DNA of 64,000 nt from contig OX442320.1 of NCBI GenBank assembly GCA_949358305.1, forward strand, positions 7,208,259 through 7,272,258. Reading direction: 5' to 3'. The position numbers were made by a program, and so were the translations under genes. The notes beneath the pieces were generated by a model that was not told the origin of the DNA, did no database searches, and saw only the letters and a list, made by a program, of their open reading frames with translations. The stretch is from Strigamia acuminata. Lineage: Eukaryota; Arthropoda; Chilopoda; Geophilomorpha; Linotaeniidae. Shown here one piece after another: positions 57,113-64,000 of this stretch. Position 1 is the first letter of the stretch; every line of letters begins with the position of its first letter.

Positions 57113-60100
57113 TTTGTTTATTTATTCATTTGGTTGTTAGTACGTGGAAAATGTCGCTGGGTGGAGTCAAGCGTGCGAACAACCAAACGTACCATCAGAG
57201 GTTGCCGATTTGGAGGAGGCAATCCATCAGCACCAGAGTTTGTACGAAAGCATGTGTCAAGCTTACACAGAGGCACGTTTGTCGTTTCTTCTCATTTTAG
57301 TTGGTTTTATAAGTTATTTTTAAGACGTTTTTCTCCCCATTGTCACGCGTGGTTAGGTTCACAGTACCAGTAAAAAACTTCTGTATCAACTCGATCACTT
57401 AGTTCAGATATGCAACCAGCCACGAATGGATTCGTCGCCGCGGAAACACGTACGAAGCCGCAAACGACACCCTTTATTAATCATTTTCTCTTTTCTTATC
57501 CACTACTAGTTGTTTGGCTTCTAAAATTGCATGGCTTTGAAAAGTTGATTTTTTTTGTTGTTTTGTTTAGTTACAATTTTTTGTTGATTAATTTTCATTT
57601 TAACACTTTTTTTTGGATGAATTGGTTCGGCGAATAATGATTGTGATTATGTATTTAAATAGGCTGCATCTGAGGGTAAGGCGCTGTACGATGCAATGAA
57701 TTCTGGCGCCGGTGGACCGATGACAAATCCGATCACCGATTACTCCGAAGGTGCTAGTCACGTGCTTGCCGTTATCCACGCTATCCTAGCTCATCACCGC
57801 TCATTGGAGAAGCAGTGGTTGGCTCGTAAAGTCAAATTACATCAACGCTTGGCTCTTAAATTGTTTCAGGAGGATGTCAAACAGGTACGTAGATCCGAAA
57901 TAAAAATATATATACAGTGTAGCATCGATTATCGGAACGATTGGTTATCCGAACAGCGGTTAGCGAATTTTATCAATTTTTTAAACTGATTTTATCGGTT
58001 TTTTAAATCGATTTTAATGTTTTTTTTTTGACGATTTTCATCTATTTTAAATTGGTTTTTAATGTTTTTTGACGATTTTTATTCATTTTCAGTCGTTCTT
58101 TGACGATTTTTGTTCATTTTTAGTCGTTTTTGACGATTTTTGTCCATTTTTAGTCGTTTTTTGTCTTTTTTAGTCGTTTTTTGACTATTTTTATCCATTT
58201 TTAGTCGTTTTTTGACGATTTTTATCCATTATTAGTCGTTTTTTGACGATTTTTATCCATTATTAGTCGTTTTTTGACGATTTTTATCCATTTTTAGCTT
58301 TATAACTATGTCTCCCAATTAGTTCGGATAATTGATGCTCTACTGTGTGTATATAAATATATGTATATAAATAATTTTTTTTTTATTTTTTATTTAAGGT
58401 TCTTGATTGGCTTGTAAATCATGGGGAAGTATTTCTTCACAAAAATACAGGAATTGGAAAAAACTTGCAACGAGCAAGAGCACTCCAAAAATCTCACGAA
58501 CACTTTCAAACAGTTGCGCAGGTATGATAAATCAATCAGATTCCGAGTTTCAATGCACACTATATTCTTGTGTATACTTTGTGGGCTAATCTGGACGTTT
58601 ATGGCGCGATCATAAACCAGCCTCGGGCCTGATTTTGCCACTTTTTAAAGCCACTTCTTTCGGTTGGTCAAAAGTTATTGACTGCTCGCGATCGGAGTTG
58701 AGTTCGTTCACCTTTTCCACGCACTTTTTTCCTCTTAATAATATTTTTTTTTAACGATAATGTCATCAAAGGAGGTGGAATTATTATTATTTTTATCTTT
58801 TCTAGCTCGGAAAGTTGTTGTTGGTGGCGTTTTTTTATTTTTATAGAATAGAACCTATTAAGATTATTGATCAACGATTAAAGCTGACCAATTAGGGAGC
58901 CCGTGGGGGTTGTTGAGGTAGAGAGAACATAAACAAGGGGCGTCTGGTTGGGGTCTAGTTTGGGAGCGTGCCGTTAATGCGCTTAATACATCACATTAAA
59001 GCGTTGTTGTCGGAGGGGATTAATTTCTAATTTAGTTACTAGGTGGTGTTGACGCGTGGAAGTAATAAAAATCAGTTTGGGGAGTGAAAAAAGGTTTTTT
59101 TTTTTTTTTTTGGGAGGGGATGGGGGGGCGTTAGGGGGGGCAAATGGTGGTTTTCTTTTTGGAAAGAAATGGGGGATTGTAAATGGGAATCCATGCGGAG
59201 TTTTGACGTTTTCTCTTAAGGTTATTCACATCTGTTGCTACGGAGCTCCAGCATCCAGTTGTGGGTTGCTAGGCGACCGGATGGTGGTTGCTAAGGAAGG
59301 CATTTGTATATCAGGTGGGCGTCGCCACGGTCAAATTGACGATTGTTTGTGGAGATTGTGATTTGATGATTTTGTTTTGGGAGACATTTTTTATTTTTTT
59401 TTTTATTTTTTTTTTTTTTTTGGGGAAAATAGAGAGAATTGTTTTTTACCGAATTTCAGCGGCGTTGGTGATTTATACGCATTTTGCAGCACTCGGTCAA
59501 CCTTTTGGTTGGGAGAATGAAAAGAAAAATGCAAGCGGCCCTTTGACCTCTTCCTGTAATAAACAAATCCGCCATTTCTGCTTACAAACCTCGTTTCGGT
59601 TTAATGCGTGCCTCGCGTCGAGGCTAGACTTTGAAATGCATTCTCATGCAGCTTGGTTGGAGAGTAGCCCGAGGATCCAGTTGTGAGAGATCTAGAGAGA
59701 GGAAGGTGGTGAGGATTTTTGAGAATATCTATTCGTTGTGCTGGAATCAGGTTTAGCCGCTGGATATACACATTCTGACCGCGGTTGAATCGGGAATTGC
59801 AAATCGAGTGTCGTTGGACAGGAAAAAGGGGCAAAATCGAGCGCTGGGTTGGTGGCGGAGTTGACAAATATTTTCGCGCTGCTTTCGGGTAAGTGGAAGA
59901 AATTTAAGTATATATAAGTTTTGTTTATTCGCTCGGTAATCGCGGCACGTGAAAAGCGAAACGAATGCGGGAATTTTGAGTAAAATGCGAGTTTATTTAC
60001 AACGGATTGCGAGCTGCTTCGCTGTGGCACTGGTCTTTGGTGTCTCCATGACAACTATTCAATGCCATCTCTCGTGAGAACGTAAAATTAATGAGGAAAA

Positions 60101-63100
60101 GGCTGTTTTTGAGGTCATCTTTTTAATTATTAGCGAGGAATTAATTAAGCAAAATGATAAATTATTGATATCATGCACCAGAAATTCCTATGCTGTTTAT
60201 TTATTTATTTTTTGGATTTTTTTTATTTTTTGGGTTTTCATTTCGAATGCGTGTTGGAAAAATATCATGTTATATGTTGCTGTTAATACCCTAGTGGGGG
60301 GTTATTAAAGCCATATGAAAAGGGGGTTATCAGAATGATGAATGGGAGTTGATTTGATGACTTTATTGATTCGTTGAATATTTTCTGGGTTGTGTTAGAG
60401 CCAATTTTCTTTTTTTCTTCCTCCCCCACTCTATTTTTTGACCTTAAGAAATTTTTTTCATGGGATTTGGATGATGAATTGAAAGATTTTGATTAAATTA
60501 AAGGATTTGTTTGTTGATTTTTCGTTTGTTTAGGTTTGAATAATAGATTGGGACGTTTTGTTGCGAATTAAATGCAAAATAGGGGTTGGAATTCGATCGA
60601 TTTGTTTGAAATATGAAGGCGAAGAAAGCAAATGGCAGTGAGGGATAAGCAGAAGAACATCGACCTACAAGTGAACACTAATCTGACTGGTGGGGTCTCC
60701 CTAGAAATGCAAGCCATGGATTTTGTCTGTCTCAGGAGCTTACGGTCGAAATAGGATATTTTTTTTAACGATAAAACTGAATAAAGGTCGTTGAATTGCA
60801 ATTATTGGGCAAATATCGCGTTGGACGTTGTCAAAAGTAGGTTTAATTATAGTTTAAGGGTTGAATTTGAGATTTAAATTAGTGTCATTATGTTAAAAGC
60901 TCGGATTTTTGACGTTACATGAAGAGAGGAATTTCTGGCACGACAAATAAAAATATTAAAAATTGTGATGCTAAAATATGTTTATTGATTGTCCTTTTTG
61001 TTTGGGATACGTGTAAGCGTGTGGAATGTGAGATTTTGGGGATAAATATTTATATTTATATTTTTATTTTTATTTTTATTTGGGGAAACAAAATGGTCTG
61101 GCTGTGAGTGAATTGATATGATTAGAGCAGGGCCTTGATGTTTTTTCATGGCTGTACATGGTGCTTTGTGGTTTAAGTAGAATTGATTCGCGTAGCTGCA
61201 CGAGATTTGTGGAGAGGGGAAGATCAATTGATTTTAATTTATTAAATTATATGGGAACGGGAGAAAAAAAATCGAATGAGATTTTTTTTGTGGATTTTTT
61301 TTGTTTTGTTTTGTTTTTATGTGAATTGTGTTAGTTGTACACAAATCCAGTGTGTGATAACTGTCCTTCAGTCGTGTATTAACTCGGGTCGTTGTTCCTT
61401 CAGTGTCGTCCCTGGTGGCCCTTTGACATTGGCATCTGCCAGCTTCTGGATTCTGGATCAATATAAGAGATATCACTTATTAAAGCGAGGATGAAATGTA
61501 AATATTTGGGTTAATTTGGGTTTTTGGAGTTGGATTAGTGGGAATGGGTGAAGGAGGAATTGATTACTGGTCTGGGAGGTCTGGATTTAAAAAGAAATTT
61601 TTTTTTTTTTTTAAACGGATTTTTTTTTTTTTTTTTTTTTTTTAAAATCTGAAATCCATTTGAAATTTGAATTGACATTCCGCCAAGAGTGATAAAATGT
61701 CACGCTTGAATTTCTACACTCAATTTCTGTCGATTTTAATTGGATGGAGAAATGAAAAAGAAATTTTTATTTGTAGTTTGTTTAAATAGTTTTTGAATTG
61801 AGATAATTGATTATGTAAATTGAATCATTTAGTTGCTGGAACAGGTTGGAAACGATTCTCCCATTTTTTTTTAAAAAAAAAAAAAAAAAAATTTTTTTTT
61901 ATTATTTATTAAAACGTGATGTGTTTTTTTTTTCACTTTTACACCGGACCAAATGATGCGAAGAAAGTGGTGGAAAAAAAATGTTGAATGGAATGTTTAA
62001 CAACTGACTAGTTTTTAAAATCCCTTTTAGACTTCTAAACCGGATGTTTAGAAAGTCTAATAAAACGGTCATGTCCGTCCGTCCGTCCGTCTGTTCGCGC
62101 ACTTCCTGAATGCGTTTTTCTTTGCTACAATTCTATACAAAAAAGTGTAGAAGGGGTTTAGAAGTCTAATATGTAATGCGTCCATGCATTACAGATGTTT
62201 TTTTTTTTTTTTTTTTGTATTGTGATGAAGTAATTTATTGTCTTTCTCGGTTACATTTTTGCAGAATACTTACACGAATGCGGAGAAACTTCTTTCTGCT
62301 GCCGAGGAACTCGCTAGAACCGGAGAATGTAACGCTGAAGAAATCTATTCAGTTGCTCAAGAACTTGAGTCGCACATAGCTAGTTTTGCTGCTCGTGTCG
62401 AGCAACGGCGACATCTTTTACAGCTTGCTGTTCTTTTCTTTTCTCACGAAAAAGAGGTGAGATAAAATGGCATTGATTAAAATCCAAACTTGGCGACTAA
62501 AAAAATAAAATGTATTTTTTCAAAAGTTGTCAACTTGGGCCGAAGAATTGAAACAAGAGTTGCAAAGCAACGAAATAGCAGAGTCGGTCGAAGGTGCCGA
62601 ACACTTGCTAGATCAATTTACTCAACAACGCAACTCGACAATTGACGCTGCCGTGAACACGGTGACCGAAGGCGAGGCATTGCTCGAGGAACTAAGGTAA
62701 TAACTATGACCGGATAAATGCATAAATACATAAAAAAATATTTTTTCCCATAATTAGCTGAAATTGGCTATAAATGCATACTGTAAAGCTTCAAATTGCG
62801 GCCCGGGCGTTTATTTATTTTCCGGAACCGATCTTTCTGGTGCCTATTTGAATCTAGGCAGGATTTACTGTTTTTTTTTTCTAATTTTATTGAAATTATT
62901 GATTATTTACATAAATCAATGAGTGAATCACTGATTTCTGTATAAAAATTGGTGATTTTAATTTTATCCCGGCGCTTATTCGGACCCGGCGCCAATTTGA
63001 AGTTTTACTGCTGTATAATATTGGGAATAAAACAGATAAAATAATAAAAATAATCATATTTTTTTGTTCTAAAAGAAATGCCGGGATGTCAGCGGAGATG

Positions 63101-63973
63101 GACACAACGGGTTCATACACGAGCGTCGAGGACACGCTCGAGAAGTTGAACAAAACGCGTGAAGAGCTGGAGGAGTTGTGGACGGCTCGCAAACTCAAAC
63201 TCGACCTCTGCCTGCAGCTCCGGCTGTTCGAACGAGATGCTCTGGAGGTTTCCTCGCGCTTGGAAATGTGGTCGGAGGAGTTGCGTCGCTCCGAGCCGGT
63301 GCAGGACCCCGCGAAAGCTGAACACGCGCTGCAGATGCACAGCGAGAACGTGGCCCACATGCAAAACACGGCGTTCGAGGTCCTGCAAAGGGGTCAGGAG
63401 CTCTGCCAACTCTTCGAGACGTCGAGCGTGTCGCTGATGGCCGACAGCCAGTACGACGCGCAGACGCGGATCCAAGTGTTGCTGGAGTTTCTCCACGAAC
63501 GGGAGATGGACTTGGAGGATCTCGCCGAGTTGACCCGAGTCAAGCTGGAACAGTGCATTCAAAAGGGACAGTTTCAAAGCGATGCCAATCAAGTGGTCAG
63601 TTGGATCCGGAAGGGCGAGACTCTACTCGGGGCCACGTTCATGATCCCCACGTGTCTGCAGGAGGCGGAACAAATGAGAAAAGAACACGAACAAGTTCAA
63701 GTCGCGATCGAGGTATTTGATGTGAATTATGGAGTCGTGGGAATGGATTTCGATTTATTTATTTATTTGTTTTTGGTTTAGAAAACTCACAGCAGCGCAG
63801 TTCAAGTGCAGCAGAGGGCGGAAGCTCTGATCCAAGCCAATCACTACGATCCGGACGGTATCCGTGCAATTGCAGAAGGAATCAGCGCCAAATGGCAGCA
63901 GTTGGTGACTCACGCTGAAGATAGGCACAAACTCGTCATGGCCTCTCTCAATTTCTATAAAACGGCCGAGCAG
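49979..63973 (+). CDS. trio: Trio/Kalirin-type Rho GEF, N-terminal Sec14 and spectrin-repeat part (3' end outside window)
   Basis: Seventeen exons joined in phase, 1047 residues so far: 49979-50111, 54357-54546, 55325-55418, 55502-55603, 55946-56059, 56122-56321, 56380-56611, 56678-56800, 56859-57050, 57141-57272, 57357-57449, 57663-57884, 58399-58521, 62265-62456, 62527-62696, 63076-63712, 63782-63973. An acidic N-terminus (MSAAETSSDVSSDSDVALYY) leads into a CRAL-TRIO/Sec14 domain (GGRDKRGGPILTFPAR, GFTVIIDMRGSTTW, YIIKPETFWQKQR, FDGTLYYDHNQW). Then spectrin repeats: HLHQLWHIKKLKLDQCFQ, MFDWIFHNRDLFL, NVYVNINRILSVASRL, VLDWLVNHGEVFL, NTYTNAEKLLSAAEEL, and others. Trio activates Rac/Rho in axon guidance and cell migration; its GEF, SH3 and any kinase modules lie downstream. 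Intron 10 seems to use a GC donor. The first exon is assigned by position and phase only. Confidence 0.92.
50112..54356. other. Trio intron 1 (4.2 kb)
   Basis: No internal coding exon recognised. It carries a 31-bp tandem array (50885-51240), short inverted ends taccgtaaatg...aaatacggta at 50812-50865, and long AT tracts. The minus-strand ORF 52917-53261 has no recognisable domain. Large first introns often hold enhancers or alternative promoters, but nothing here proves one. Confidence 0.6.
50885..51240. repeat. 31-bp AT-rich tandem repeat, about 11 copies
   Basis: The unit aaatgtctaaattgaagaaa plus atgactaaaat recurs with moderate divergence (tttataaattgaacaaaacg variants toward the 3' end). 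No coding potential. Confidence 0.9.
54590..54798. mobile_element. Remnant of a Tigger/pogo-like MITE
   Basis: Repeated ttcgttatatcgcggttcgt and taaagaggttcgactgta end the segment on the right; the left has the diverged mirror (gtaatgaatcgcaagggact). Ends of the form CAGTCGAACCTCTTTATAACGAA are typical of pogo/Tigger-type elements. It lies in Trio intron 2. Confidence 0.6.
55630..55915. repeat. GC-rich dispersed repeat in Trio intron 4
   Basis: Contains repeated phrases ggccgcggctataattcaag and agccgcggctactatttaag, plus several gggcggctagtattcgag copies, and ends aaatacggta. Comparable phrases (cggcgcttattcggaccc) occur at 62790-62995 in intron 15, so the same family probably inserted twice in this gene. 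Confidence 0.5.
57914..58350. mobile_element. MITE with internal tandem repeat in Trio intron 12
   Basis: Left end tacagtgtagcatcgattat cggaac and right end gttcggataattgatgctct actgtg form terminal inverted repeats of about 25 bp with mismatches. Inside are about ten copies of a ~31-bp unit (gacgatttttatccattttt agtcgtttttt). TA-like flanks and CAGT ends suggest a Tc1/mariner-pogo relative. Confidence 0.65.
58522..62264. other. Trio intron 13 (3.7 kb)
   Basis: Homopolymer-rich (long T runs near 59095, 59395, 61600, 61870), a gtccgtccgtccgtct tetranucleotide tract at about 62072, and a ttagacttctaaa/tttagaagtctaa inverted pair at 62028-62170 suggesting a small MITE. No exon recognised. Confidence 0.5.
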
Positions 63974-64000
63974 GTGAGTTGTTGGGACTAGGGAAACCGG

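Noticed and set aside
57070..57135. tttatttatt tract as a regulatory element
   Set aside because: Simple repeat at an intron's polypyrimidine region, adequately explained as low-complexity intron sequence.

Overview
This is a eukaryotic nuclear window, most likely from an arthropod or another ecdysozoan/protostome with compact genes. Evidence: most coding introns are only 50-130 bp with GT-AG (occasionally GC-AG) borders; the genes are animal-specific (collagen XV/XVIII endostatin, Toll, Mos, Trio, FLVCR); CCTAA telomere-like pentamers occur in one mobile element; and the transposons (DIRS-like, MULE, Tc1/mariner- and hAT-like MITEs) are typical of invertebrates. I cannot name the species.

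Layout. 1-657: 3' end of a collagen XV/XVIII gene (endostatin domain plus an unusual tail). 1817-7611: a very large Toll-like receptor with five LRRNT-LRRCT modules, one transmembrane segment and a cytoplasmic TIR. 7.7-10.6 kb: a gene-fragment graveyard (a small ORF hit by a MITE, a RAB3GAP1 pseudogene, a possible secreted-peptide ORF, an orphan Ig-domain exon). 9.8-15.8 kb: a DIRS-like retrotransposon (RT/RNase H and tyrosine recombinase on the minus strand) in a nest of inverted repeats, bracketed by two direct copies of a ~0.58-kb repeat. 16.5-18.7 kb: minisatellites (23-, 30-, 27- and 32-bp units).

21137-28712: a complete Mutator-like element (MULE) with ~113-bp terminal inverted repeats and a perfect 9-bp target duplication. 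It encodes an uninterrupted 1069-residue transposase fused to a SUMO-protease-like (Ulp1) domain and a C-terminal PHD finger. It also carries a decayed, intron-containing fragment of the host gene ATAD3, i.e. transduplication of the Pack-MULE kind inside a possibly autonomous animal element. I regard this as the most interesting object in the window.

31.7-34.5 kb (minus strand): a CSN5 gene copy whose 3' end is lost into repeats, and the last three recognisable exons of mitochondrial ribosomal protein uL10m. Immediately upstream of those exons lies a 5.2-kb array of a 17-bp polypyrimidine minisatellite with visible higher-order structure. 40.1-40.4 kb: a fold-back MITE. 43.5-46.6 kb: an FLVCR-type transporter gene lying between two inverted copies of a tRNA-Gln(CTG) gene with its flanks. 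46.7-49.1 kb: SLX9/FAM207A and a Mos kinase. 49.3-49.85 kb: LSm5 on the minus strand, head-to-head with Trio (49979 to the window end), of which the Sec14 domain and most spectrin repeats are present; the GEF, SH3 and kinase domains must lie beyond the window.

Several conserved small genes (LSm5, uL10m, CSN5, SLX9) each carry one apparent 1-2 bp indel or splice conflict, while the long Toll, Trio, FLVCR and Mos models are clean. This may be assembly error at short A/T runs or real decay; coordinates for those genes carry that caveat. All homology calls were made by reading translations by eye, without searches.
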